DNA from: CAZKMM01 sp964553915
GTDB taxonomy: Bacteria > RBG-13-61-14 > DRUE01
Length of the DNA: 20,857 bases
Direction: 5' to 3'
Assembly: GCA_964553915.1 (NCBI GenBank)
Contig: CAZKMM010000031.1
Location: 1-20,857, forward strand
The translations under genes were made by a program, and so were the position numbers. Below, one piece after another: positions 14,002 through 20,857 of the stretch (the stretch's first letter is position 1; the number at the start of each line of letters is the position of its first letter). The notes beneath the pieces were generated by a model. It was not told where the DNA came from. It saw only the letters and a list, made by a program, of their open reading frames with translations, and searched no databases.

Positions 14002-15099
14002 ATGACCGAGGTTTTTTCACGGGGCTGGTTTCGTCGTCTGGATTGGTATCTGGTAGGAGTGGTATTTCTTTTAACTGTTATGGGTTTGGTCAATTTAAAA
14101 AGTGCAGGAGCAGAAACTGGTATCTGGAAAATGCAACTGCTCTGGCTGGGGATAGGAATTTTGCTGATGATGTTTTTTATGTGGTTTGATTATAAACGCT
14201 GGGAGGCGCTTTCTTTAGCGTTCTATTTTTTATGCTTGTTTTTGTTGATACTGGTTCTTTTTATTGGAAAAGAGGTTCATAACTCCCGAGCCTGGCTGGA
14301 TTTTAAGGGGATAAATTTTCAACCCAGTGAGCTGGGGAAATTAGGAGTGATATTGGTTCTGGCAAGGATTTATCATCGTCGGGAGACTCAGGAGCCTATG
14401 GGGCTTAAGGAGCTAATATATCCGGGGTTGGTGATTTTGTTTCCAGCTTTCCTGATTGCTCTGGAGCCGGATTTAGGCACCTGCCTGATTTATTTAATTT
14501 TCGGAGCCAGTCTGATTATTTTTATGCGGGTCAAAAGAAGATTTTTTATACTATTATTTATAATCGTATTATCTCTCAGCCCGGTTTGCTGGAAATACGT
14601 TTTAAAACCCCATCAAAAAGTAAGGATTTTAACTTTTCTTCAACCAGAAAAAGACCCCAGAGGAGCAGGATATAATTTACTTCAATCCAAAATAGCGATT
14701 GGCTCCGGGGGAATTTGGGGGAAAGGCTGGCAAAAAGGCACCCAGACTATGCTCCGTTTTTTACCCGAGCAACACACGGATTTTGCCTTTTCGGTCTGGG
14801 CAGAAGAATGGGGATTTATTCTTGGGGTATTTCCCGCAATTCTGCTTTATCTTTTAATTTTCTGGCGGGGGATTTCTATCGCTAGCCAGGCAAAAGACCG
14901 ATTGGGGGTGATGCTCTCGCTGGGAGCGGTGATGATTATCTTTGTTCATTTTCTTACCAATCTGGCAATGATTTCCGGCTATTTCCCAATAATCGGGGTT
15001 CCGCTTTCTTTTTTCAGCTATGGTGGTTCCCACTTGGTGCTTTGTTTTGCCCTGATTGGGTTATTACTTAATGTCAATATGAGAAGATATGTTTTTTAA
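14002..15099 (+). CDS. rodA: RodA, SEDS-family peptidoglycan glycosyltransferase
   Basis: A 365-residue polytopic membrane protein with about 10 membrane helices and the normal RodA length. Landmarks: the SRAWLDFKG-NFQPSELGKLG segment (95-114), EPDLGTCLIYLIFGASL (155-171), QPEKDPRGAGYNLLQSKIAI (214-233), and the periplasmic LPEQHTDFAFSVWAEEWG (254-271) with the essential Asp (D260) of SEDS enzymes. The 'LPEQHTDFxF' form is that of RodA rather than FtsW. It polymerises lipid II during cell elongation, working with a class B PBP that is not in this window. No clear ribosome site; the 4-nt gap from the preceding gene suggests translational coupling. Confidence 0.93.
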   Translation: MTEVFSRGWFRRLDWYLVGVVFLLTVMGLVNLKSAGAETGIWKMQLLWLGIGILLMMFFMWFDYKRWEALSLAFYFLCLFLLILVLFIGKEVHNSRAWLDFKGINFQPSELGKLGVILVLARIYHRRETQEPMGLKELIYPGLVILFPAFLIALEPDLGTCLIYLIFGASLIIFMRVKRRFFILLFIIVLSLSPVCWKYVLKPHQKVRILTFLQPEKDPRGAGYNLLQSKIAIGSGGIWGKGWQKGTQTMLRFLPEQHTDFAFSVWAEEWGFILGVFPAILLYLLIFWRGISIASQAKDRLGVMLSLGAVMIIFVHFLTNLAMISGYFPIIGVPLSFFSYGGSHLVLCFALIGLLLNVNMRRYVF

Positions 15100-16417
15100 T
15101 TCCTCTGACAAAAAGACCCTGAAAATTGTCTGCCTGGGCTGTGATAAAAATCTGGTGGATAGTGAAAAGATCCTTGCTCAGATAAAATCTCTTGGATATG
15201 AAATTGTGCCTGCTTCTTCGCCTGCAGATATTATGCTTATCACTACCTGTGCCTTTATTGAACCTGCTAAGCAGGAAAGTATTGAAGAAATACTTGCCGG
15301 GGTTGAGAAAAAGAGAAAGGGGGAGATTGAAAAACTGGCGGTATTTGGATGTTTGGTAGAATTGTATCTAGAAGAGTTAAAGAGAGAAATTCCTGAGGTG
15401 GATTTATGGATTAAGTATTCAGAAATAAGCCGAATCAGGGAGATTTTTCAGGGCGGTTTTTCTTCCGGAGCCATTTCCCTGCCTGAGCCAAGATTTCTCA
15501 CCACTCCTTTTCATATCTCTTATTTGAAAATTGCAGAAGGATGCGACCGGGGATGTAGTTTTTGTGTGATTCCTAAAATCAGGGGGAGATTCCGCTCTGC
15601 CCGTGAAGAGGAACTGATTCAGGAAGCAAGATTTTTGGAAGAAAAAGGAGTAAAAGAATTAAATCTGGTTGCCCAGGACCTGCCCGAGTACGGCAAGGAT
15701 ACAGGAACTTCCCTGGTTCGTCTGCTGGAGAAGTTATTAAAAGAAACCTCGTTGGCTTGGCTCCGGCTTTTTTATCTTAACCCGGAAGGAATAACCTTGG
15801 ATTTAATTAGACTGGTGGGCAAAGAAAAGCGAATTTGCAGTTATTTTGATATCCCTTTCCAGCATATTTCTGAAAAAATTCTCAAACAGATGAGAAGAGC
15901 AATTGGAGAGAAAGAACTCCGCAGATTGATAGAATCCATCCGAAGCCTGATTCCAGAAGCAGTGATTCGGGGAACAGCTCTGGTTGGGTTTCCTGGCGAG
16001 GAAGAAGAGGATTTTGAAAAGCTGGTCCGGTTTGTAGAATGGGCGGAATTTGACTGGCTGGGAGTATTTGCTTTCTCTCCCGAGCCCTTTGCCCCGGCTT
16101 GCCGATTTCCTCATCAAATTCCTGAGCAGATAGCTTTAAGACGAAAGGAAGAGCTGGAGATGGTCTGGCAAAATCTGGCGGAAGAGAAAAATCAGGCTAA
16201 AATTGGCAGGATTTATCAGGTGCTGGTTGATAATTTAAATGATTTAGAGTATGATTTTGAAGGTAGAAGTTTTGAGCAGGGATACGGAATTGATGGAGTA
16301 ATTCTTTTAAATGGTATTTTTTCCCCCGGAGAATTTTATCAGGTTCAAATTATAGATTCTTTGGGATTAGATTTAGTGGGTAAAAAACTCGGGGAGGTGG
16401 GAAATGAGGAAATATAA
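15089..16417 (+). CDS. rimO: RimO, ribosomal protein S12 methylthiotransferase
   Basis: 442 residues with the UPF0004-radical SAM-TRAM layout. The N-terminal cluster ligands are C18 (in LGCDKNLVDSE, the RimO form rather than the MiaB form), C54 and C88. The radical-SAM triad is C152/C156/C159 in GCDRGCSFCVIPKIRGRFRS. The C-terminal TRAM domain (about 375-440) starts at GRIYQVLVDN. RimO adds a methylthio group to an Asp of ribosomal protein S12 using two [4Fe-4S] clusters and SAM. The ATG overlaps the end of rodA by 11 nt, with GAGAAG upstream. Confidence 0.92.
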   Translation: MFFNSSDKKTLKIVCLGCDKNLVDSEKILAQIKSLGYEIVPASSPADIMLITTCAFIEPAKQESIEEILAGVEKKRKGEIEKLAVFGCLVELYLEELKREIPEVDLWIKYSEISRIREIFQGGFSSGAISLPEPRFLTTPFHISYLKIAEGCDRGCSFCVIPKIRGRFRSAREEELIQEARFLEEKGVKELNLVAQDLPEYGKDTGTSLVRLLEKLLKETSLAWLRLFYLNPEGITLDLIRLVGKEKRICSYFDIPFQHISEKILKQMRRAIGEKELRRLIESIRSLIPEAVIRGTALVGFPGEEEEDFEKLVRFVEWAEFDWLGVFAFSPEPFAPACRFPHQIPEQIALRRKEELEMVWQNLAEEKNQAKIGRIYQVLVDNLNDLEYDFEGRSFEQGYGIDGVILLNGIFSPGEFYQVQIIDSLGLDLVGKKLGEVGNEEI

Positions 16418-18230
16418 CGACGATACCATCACCGGTACCTGTTTGAAAAACGCCCAGCAATATCCAGATAAACTTTATATTCTTTCCCGCTATGATAAAC
16501 AGGGAAGAAGAACCGACCAGGTTCATTCCTATACCTGGGCAGAAGCAGACCGAATTGTGCGAGACCTGTGTCTGGGGTTGATGAGTTTAGGCTTCAAGGA
16601 ATTTGAACGTTGTGCGGTTTTCGCCCCAAATCGTCCTCGCTGGATTTTTTCCGCAATGGCTCCGATGTTCTTGAGAGGAATAATGGTTACAATTTATCCC
16701 ACCAGCAAAGAAGAGGATGTCTGGTGGATCCTTTATGATTCTGGTGCCAAATTCTGTTTCTGTTCTGGAAAAGAACAGTTAGAAAAAGTATTAAAAGTCA
16801 AAGAGCGAGTAGAGACCCTTGAGAAAGTGTTTTTAATGGACCCCCTGGAGGAACGCCCTGATGATATTGTGATGGGATTTGATGAACTGGTTGAATTAGG
16901 GAAAAAACACCGGGATAAGGAAGAAAAATTAGAGGAGATTGCCAGTTCGGTTCAACCGGAGGATTTATGCACCATTATTTACACTTCCGGAACCACAGGC
17001 AGACCCAAAGGAGTTATGCTTAGTCATTCCAATATCGTAAGCCAGAGAATTTTGATTAAAGAGTTTGACTTTACTCAAGATGATATCTGGATGGCACATC
17101 TTCCTTTTTGCCATTCCTATGGTTTTTCTGCGGACTTAATGGCTGCTGGATATATTCCTGGAATTCTCGGCATTGTCGATTCTTTACAGACCGAAGAGAT
17201 TCGCTGGGGGCTAACCACTTTCCGTCCCACTGTGATGAATTCAGTTCCCCGGCTCTGGGAGAAACTTTACATTCAAATAAATAGTACTCTTGCCCAGGCA
17301 CCAGCTTTTCTCAGGAATTATTTTAACTGGGGAATTGAGCTGGGAAGCAAGATTTATTTGCTGGAAAACGAAAAAAAGCCAGCTCCCGCTTTTCTAAGAT
17401 TAAAATATTCATTGGCAAAGCCATTGTTTAATATGGTTAAAAAGAAGGCGGGGCTTGACCGACTTCGGCTCTGCTCCACTGGTGGGGGACCAATCAATCC
17501 GGACTTGATTGTTTATTTTGGGGCGATGGGGATAAAGCTTTATCAGGGCTATGGTTTGACCGAGACCAGTCCAATTATCAATGCCAATACTCCTCGGGCA
17601 AACAAGCTCGGCACTGTAGGTAAGCCCCTGCCCGGAGTAGAAGAAAGAATTGATGAAGATGGAGAAATTCTGGTTAAAGGACCGCAGGTAATGAAAGGAT
17701 ACTGGAACAATGAAGAGGCAACCAAAGAGGTTTTTACTCCGGATGGATTTTTCCGAACCGGAGATATTGGTTTTATAGATGAGGAGAGTTATCTGACCAT
17801 TACAGACCGCAAGAAAGAACTAATTATTACCAGTGGTGGCAAAAATATTCCACCCCAGCCAATAGAAAATGAATTTAATACTGACCCCTACATTGAACAG
17901 GTGGCAGTGGTTGGAGATGGTCGGAAATATATCAGTGCTTTAATTGTTCCGGAGTTTGAGGCTCTGAGCCGGTGGGCAAAGGAACAGGGAATTGAATTTA
18001 AAGACTATACAGAATTGGTGCGTCATCCCAAAGTGGTGGAGTTGGTTCAGCAGAGAGTGGATTTGGTCAACCAGAGACTGGCAAAATATGAGCAGATTAA
18101 AAAGTTTGTCATTATAGACCATCCCTTCACTGAAGAAGGTGGAGAGCTTACCCCGACCCAGAAAAAGAAACGGCGGGTAATTGAGGAGAAATATAGGGAT
18201 TTAATAGATTCTATGTATCCTCCGGAATAA
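16404..18230 (+). CDS. Long-chain fatty-acid--CoA ligase-like AMP-forming enzyme
   Basis: A 608-residue ANL-superfamily enzyme. The A3/P-loop motif is YTSGTTGRPKG (193-203). The A5 motif YQGYGLTETSP ends at 390, TGD is at 452-454, and the hinge/A8 region DRKKELIITSGGKNIPPQPIE (468-488) has the conserved pattern of FadD15-type long-chain acyl-CoA synthetases. It activates a carboxylic (probably fatty) acid to acyl-AMP and then acyl-CoA. Chain length is not readable; acyl-ACP ligase activity is an alternative. The ATG overlaps rimO by 14 nt and follows a strong GGGGAGG. Being followed by an acyltransferase suggests that the acyl thioester feeds lipid synthesis. Confidence 0.88.
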   Translation: MRKYNDDTITGTCLKNAQQYPDKLYILSRYDKQGRRTDQVHSYTWAEADRIVRDLCLGLMSLGFKEFERCAVFAPNRPRWIFSAMAPMFLRGIMVTIYPTSKEEDVWWILYDSGAKFCFCSGKEQLEKVLKVKERVETLEKVFLMDPLEERPDDIVMGFDELVELGKKHRDKEEKLEEIASSVQPEDLCTIIYTSGTTGRPKGVMLSHSNIVSQRILIKEFDFTQDDIWMAHLPFCHSYGFSADLMAAGYIPGILGIVDSLQTEEIRWGLTTFRPTVMNSVPRLWEKLYIQINSTLAQAPAFLRNYFNWGIELGSKIYLLENEKKPAPAFLRLKYSLAKPLFNMVKKKAGLDRLRLCSTGGGPINPDLIVYFGAMGIKLYQGYGLTETSPIINANTPRANKLGTVGKPLPGVEERIDEDGEILVKGPQVMKGYWNNEEATKEVFTPDGFFRTGDIGFIDEESYLTITDRKKELIITSGGKNIPPQPIENEFNTDPYIEQVAVVGDGRKYISALIVPEFEALSRWAKEQGIEFKDYTELVRHPKVVELVQQRVDLVNQRLAKYEQIKKFVIIDHPFTEEGGELTPTQKKKRRVIEEKYRDLIDSMYPPE

Positions 18231-18240
18231 GTTTTTATTG

Positions 18241-19032
18241 ATGCCTTCCAAAAAAAAGAAACGAAGCCTAAAAAAGAGGCTGAAGCGATTTTTTTATTTT
18301 AATCTTGGTCCTCCTTTGGTTTATTTTCTCAGCCGGCTGGCGATTATTACCAGTATCGGGATAGATATAAATGTTAAAGAGATGCTGGAGCTACTGCGGA
18401 GAAAGGAATCTTTTATTGTTGCTCTCTGGCATAATCGGGCTTTGTTGATGCCAGCATTGTTTGATTTATTCGGAGGAAGAGACATTCTTGGTATGGTAAG
18501 CAGGAGCGAAGATGGAATTTTCACTTCCCGGGTTTTGAGACTGTTCGGAATTAGGAGTGCGTTTGGCTCCAGCACCAGGGGAGGAAAAGAGGCATTTCAG
18601 GAAATGGTCAAAGAATATCAGAGCCGGGGCGCCACTCTGGCAATCACTCCTGATGGTCCTCTGGGACCGAATCAGGTTGCCAAGCCGGGAGTGGTTCTGC
18701 TGGCAAAAGAGACCGGTTTACCCATCTATCCAGTAACTTATTATGCCAAAAGAGTAACTCGGGTAAAAAGCTGGGATAAATTTATTATTGTCCATCCTTT
18801 TAACTGGATAACGATTATGGTAGGGGAGCCGATTTATGTTCCGAAAGATGCCAGTGAATCTGAGCTGGAGGAGTATCGCAAGAAGGTGGAAGATGAACTC
18901 AATCGCATCAGCTATATCTGTGAAAATTATTTTCAGAACCCGGATTTAGCAAACTCATATCAGGTTTATAATACTTATGTGCCACCCTTTACCAGAAAAA
19001 TTTTTTGGTTCTTGAAAAAAGATGCGGAATAA
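18241..19032 (+). CDS. DUF374 lysophospholipid-acyltransferase-like protein
   Basis: A 263-residue protein with a very basic N-terminus (PSKKKKRSLKKRLKR) and one N-terminal membrane-anchoring stretch (18-40). It matches the DUF374 (LPLAT-like) family: WHNR (63-66) where other LPLATs have HX4D, then MVSRSEDG (85-92), SSTRGGKEA (110-118) and ITPDGPLGPNQVAKPGV (135-151). Family members transfer acyl chains to lipid A/Kdo-type or phospholipid acceptors at the inner membrane; the acceptor here is unknown. I use the ATG at 18241 rather than the in-frame TTG immediately before it. It starts 10 nt after the acyl-CoA ligase and overlaps the next gene by 11 nt. Confidence 0.85.
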   Translation: MPSKKKKRSLKKRLKRFFYFNLGPPLVYFLSRLAIITSIGIDINVKEMLELLRRKESFIVALWHNRALLMPALFDLFGGRDILGMVSRSEDGIFTSRVLRLFGIRSAFGSSTRGGKEAFQEMVKEYQSRGATLAITPDGPLGPNQVAKPGVVLLAKETGLPIYPVTYYAKRVTRVKSWDKFIIVHPFNWITIMVGEPIYVPKDASESELEEYRKKVEDELNRISYICENYFQNPDLANSYQVYNTYVPPFTRKIFWFLKKDAE

Positions 19033-19831
19033 AATTGCTTTGCTTTTGCTTTTGGGAATCTGCTTTTCCTTGAGCGATGAAAATCTGGATTTTTCTCTGG
19101 ACTCCACCGCGGGCAAGACTTATCGGCTTTCTGAATTAAAGGGAAGACTGGTTTATTTAAATTTCTTTTCTGAGCATTGTTATCCCTGCGAGCGAGAAGT
19201 TCCTATATTAAATCAAATGAGCAGGCTTGAGCCCGAACTTCTTTTAGTTTTAGGAGTTGGATACAATTATTCCAGCAAAGAACGGTTGGCAAGAAGCAAA
19301 AAGCGGATGGGAATAGAATTTCCAGTTCTTTTTGACTCCCAGAATTATTTAGCCAAAAAGCTTGGGGTGTTCGCTTTGCCCAGCGGATTCCTGATTGATG
19401 AGCAGGGAAGAATAAAGCTTCAACTTCTGGGAGAGCAGGGAGCCAGGCTTATTAAGGTGGTTGCTCAGGAATTATCTCGTCGGCGTAAAGAATTAGTCGG
19501 AAGAAAAATTTATCTCAGCAAATTTGAACCAATAAACTCCCTTCCTCAAGGCTTAATGGTCAACCTCCGCACCGCTTTTAGAAATTATTTCTTTGCTAGA
19601 AATTACTGGCTAACTACCTCTCCTGAAAAGGCAGATTATCAGCTGGAAGTTCGTTTTGGAAAGTGGCTGGAAATAGTGGAATTTGATTTTTTGCTTTGCT
19701 CCCGGAGCAAAAAGCGTTGCTGTTATCAAGACCGGATTCAAACCCTGGGATTTGATTTAGACCGATATTTTCAGGAGGTGGAAAAAGCTCTCAGACAAAT
19801 CTCTGGAGAAGATTTTTGTAAAAAATTCTAA
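19022..19831 (+). CDS. TlpA/ResA-like thioredoxin-fold protein with extra C-terminal domain
   Basis: 269 residues. A hydrophobic N-terminus (residues 3-18) serves as an export signal or anchor, placing the protein in the periplasm. Residues 20-150 are an AhpC-TSA/TlpA-type thioredoxin fold: strand LVYLNFFSEHCYPCEREVP with redox pair C53-C56 (CYPC), IEFPVLFDS, and the cis-Pro loop FALPSGFLIDEQG. It probably reduces or exchanges disulfides in exported proteins. Residues 150-269 are an unfamiliar extension with paired-strand character (ADYQLEVRFGKWLEIVEFDF) and a cluster of Cys (CSRSKKRCC); I recognise no domain there. It overlaps the acyltransferase gene by 11 nt and is the last gene of the run. 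Confidence 0.78.
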   Translation: MRNKIALLLLLGICFSLSDENLDFSLDSTAGKTYRLSELKGRLVYLNFFSEHCYPCEREVPILNQMSRLEPELLLVLGVGYNYSSKERLARSKKRMGIEFPVLFDSQNYLAKKLGVFALPSGFLIDEQGRIKLQLLGEQGARLIKVVAQELSRRRKELVGRKIYLSKFEPINSLPQGLMVNLRTAFRNYFFARNYWLTTSPEKADYQLEVRFGKWLEIVEFDFLLCSRSKKRCCYQDRIQTLGFDLDRYFQEVEKALRQISGEDFCKKF

Positions 19832-19854
19832 TTTTCCAGAATAGCTTGAAAAGA

Positions 19855-19897
19855 CCCAGAATTAAAGTAAACTAAATTCAGGGATGGGAGTTCTGGG
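19855..19897 (+). promoter_or_regulatory. Hairpin that may mask the ferredoxin ribosome site
   Basis: CCCAGAA (19855-19861) pairs perfectly with TTCTGGG (19891-19897), extendable by a G-U and an A-T pair, with a 25-nt loop. The 3' arm covers the first bases of the GGGAGG Shine-Dalgarno (19895-19900) used by the ferredoxin gene at 19909. A weak promoter (TTGAAA 19846-19851, TAAACT 19868-19873) overlaps the 5' arm, so whether the full hairpin is in the message depends on the real start site. No T-run follows, so a terminator is less likely. Confidence 0.35.
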
Positions 19898-19908
19898 AGG
19901 TTCAGTTT

Positions 19909-20091
19909 ATGGCGTATCGGATTATTTGTGATGAGTGCATCAGGTGTGGGAGTTGCGAAAGCGAATGCCCCTCAGAGGCGATCAAAGAGGCAGAGGAATG
20001 TTATGTTATAGACCCGGAGCTTTGCACCGATTGTGGTTGTTGTGCCGAGGTCTGTCCTCAAGAATGTATCAAAGTCCCAGAGCAGGAATAA
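19909..20091 (+). CDS. 2[4Fe-4S] bacterial-type ferredoxin
   Basis: A 60-residue clostridial-type ferredoxin of normal length. Cluster ligands are C10/C13/C16 with C20 and C39/C42/C45 with C49; extra Cys are at 7, 31, 44 and 53. It is a soluble low-potential one-electron carrier and a plausible acceptor for the POR encoded on the other strand 10 kb away (inference). GGGAGG lies 8 nt before the ATG. It ends 19 nt before hisF. Confidence 0.95.
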   Translation: MAYRIICDECIRCGSCESECPSEAIKEAEECYVIDPELCTDCGCCAEVCPQECIKVPEQE

Positions 20092-20110
20092 TTCTAGCCC
20101 AGGGAACAAA

Positions 20111-20857
20111 TTGTTAACCAAAAGAATCATACCCTGCCTTGATGTGATGGCAGGAAGGGTGGTGAAAGGGGTTAAGTTTGTCAATTTGCGCGATGCGGGC
20201 GATCCGGTGGAATGTGCCATTGAATATGACCGCCAGGGAGCAGATGAACTTACCTTTCTTGATATAACTGCCAGTTATGAAGAGCGGGAGATTATTCTGG
20301 ATGTAGTTGCCCGCACCGCGGAAGAGGTGTTTATGCCCCTGACTGTGGGCGGGGGAATTCGGACACTGGAGGATATCCGCAAGCTTTTAAAGGCTGGAGC
20401 AGATAAAGTGAGCATTAACACTGCCGCGATAAAGAATCCGGAGTTCGTGCGAGAATCCTCCCGGAGATTTGGCAGTCAATGTATTGTGGTAGCGATAGAT
20501 GCCAGGCGGGTTCCGGACTCTGAGCCGGTGAAATTTGAGGTTTATACTCATGGCGGAAGAAATCCCACCGGAATTGATGCTATAGAATGGGCAAAGAGGG
20601 TAGAGGAGCTGGGAGCAGGAGAAATTTTGCTAACTTCTATGGACCGGGACGGCACCAAGCTTGGTTTTGATTTGGAGCTTACCCGTCAGGTATCCCGGGC
20701 GGTATCTATTCCGGTAATTGCCTCTGGTGGGGTGGGCAGGCTGGAGCATATTTATGAGGGCTTGACCATTGGTGAAGCCAGTGCGGCGCTGGCAGCAAGT
20801 ATTTTTCACTATGGAGAATATACCATAAGAGAGTGCAAAGAATATCTCGCTCAAAGA
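20111..20857 (+). CDS. hisF: Imidazole glycerol phosphate synthase subunit HisF (3' end cut)
   Basis: 249 codons are open to the window edge; HisF is normally about 250-256 residues, so only the last few are missing. The start is TTG at 20111, giving M(TTG)-LTKRIIPCLDV, exactly the family N-terminus, with AGGGAAC upstream. Catalytic D11 (CLDV) and D130 (VVAIDA) are both present, as are the phosphate-binding VGGGIRTLEDI (79-89) and IASGGVGRL loops of the TIM barrel. HisF uses ammonia from HisH to convert PRFAR to IGP and AICAR in histidine synthesis. Its immediate neighbour is a ferredoxin rather than another his gene. Confidence 0.95.
   Translation, partial: MLTKRIIPCLDVMAGRVVKGVKFVNLRDAGDPVECAIEYDRQGADELTFLDITASYEEREIILDVVARTAEEVFMPLTVGGGIRTLEDIRKLLKAGADKVSINTAAIKNPEFVRESSRRFGSQCIVVAIDARRVPDSEPVKFEVYTHGGRNPTGIDAIEWAKRVEELGAGEILLTSMDRDGTKLGFDLELTRQVSRAVSIPVIASGGVGRLEHIYEGLTIGEASAALAASIFHYGEYTIRECKEYLAQR

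Noticed and set aside
18238..18240. TTG start for the DUF374 gene
   Set aside because: An ATG follows immediately at 18241 and is the more likely start; the difference is one residue.
1..20857. CRISPR arrays, insertion sequences, phage genes, toxin-antitoxin or defence islands
   Set aside because: No regularly spaced repeats, transposase or integrase motifs, or small toxin-like pairs were found on reading both strands; gene content is metabolic and envelope-related.

Overview
The window looks like a metagenome-assembled scaffold from an anaerobic, two-membrane (diderm) bacterium. The evidence is oxygen-sensitive pyruvate:ferredoxin oxidoreductase (POR) chemistry, several ferredoxin-type proteins, two outer-membrane beta-barrel candidates with signal peptides, RodA, and a bacterial MglA/MglB pair. 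A run of exactly 100 Ns marks a scaffold join. MglAB, a zinc-ribbon/GYF-like protein of a kind common in myxobacteria and related deep lineages, and small barrel proteins would fit a candidate phylum near the FCB/WOR-3/deltaproteobacterial area. That placement is inference; no rRNA is present.

Layout. 1-835 (-): N-terminal part of a secreted DUF2961/GH172 protein. 951-1919 (+): GNAT acetyltransferase. 1968-2043 (+): tRNA-His with its own promoter. 2252-9481 (-): a tightly packed run that reads, in transcription order, porG-porD-porA-porB (with the assembly gap in porB), NuoE-like, NuoF-like and HoxU-like diaphorase subunits, then mglB-mglA. 9482-9637: divergent control region with a near-consensus sigma-70-type promoter for the por operon and a small perfect palindrome. 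9638-11173 (+): vSGLT-like sodium/solute symporter. 11243-11992 (+): double zinc-ribbon protein with two GYF-like repeats. 12179-12799 (+): TetR regulator. 12861-19831 (+): a seven-gene run with tiny gaps or overlaps: two beta-barrel proteins, rodA, rimO, a long-chain acyl-CoA synthetase-like enzyme, a DUF374 acyltransferase and a TlpA-like thioredoxin with an unfamiliar C-terminal half. 19909-20091 (+): 2[4Fe-4S] ferredoxin behind a possible SD-masking hairpin. 20111-20857 (+): hisF, cut by the window edge just before its end.

How the genes work together. The por genes should oxidise pyruvate (or another 2-oxoacid) to acyl-CoA and CO2 and reduce ferredoxin. The three diaphorase subunits directly downstream contain FMN, NAD(H) and many Fe-S sites and most simply move those electrons to or from NAD(H). 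The third subunit has no H-cluster domain and lacks the usual His/Cys box, so this is not a complete [FeFe] hydrogenase. The mglBA pair follows with only a 65-nt gap and may be partly co-transcribed. The 12.9-19.8 kb run is an envelope-biogenesis cluster (peptidoglycan elongation, acyl activation, lipid acyltransfer, outer-membrane proteins, periplasmic redox).

No CRISPR array, insertion sequence, phage gene or obvious defence system was seen. Most of the window is recognisable housekeeping and energy metabolism. The less ordinary parts are the atypical diaphorase subunit and its operon context, the zinc-ribbon/GYF-like protein, the thioredoxin C-terminal domain and a few regulatory structures.
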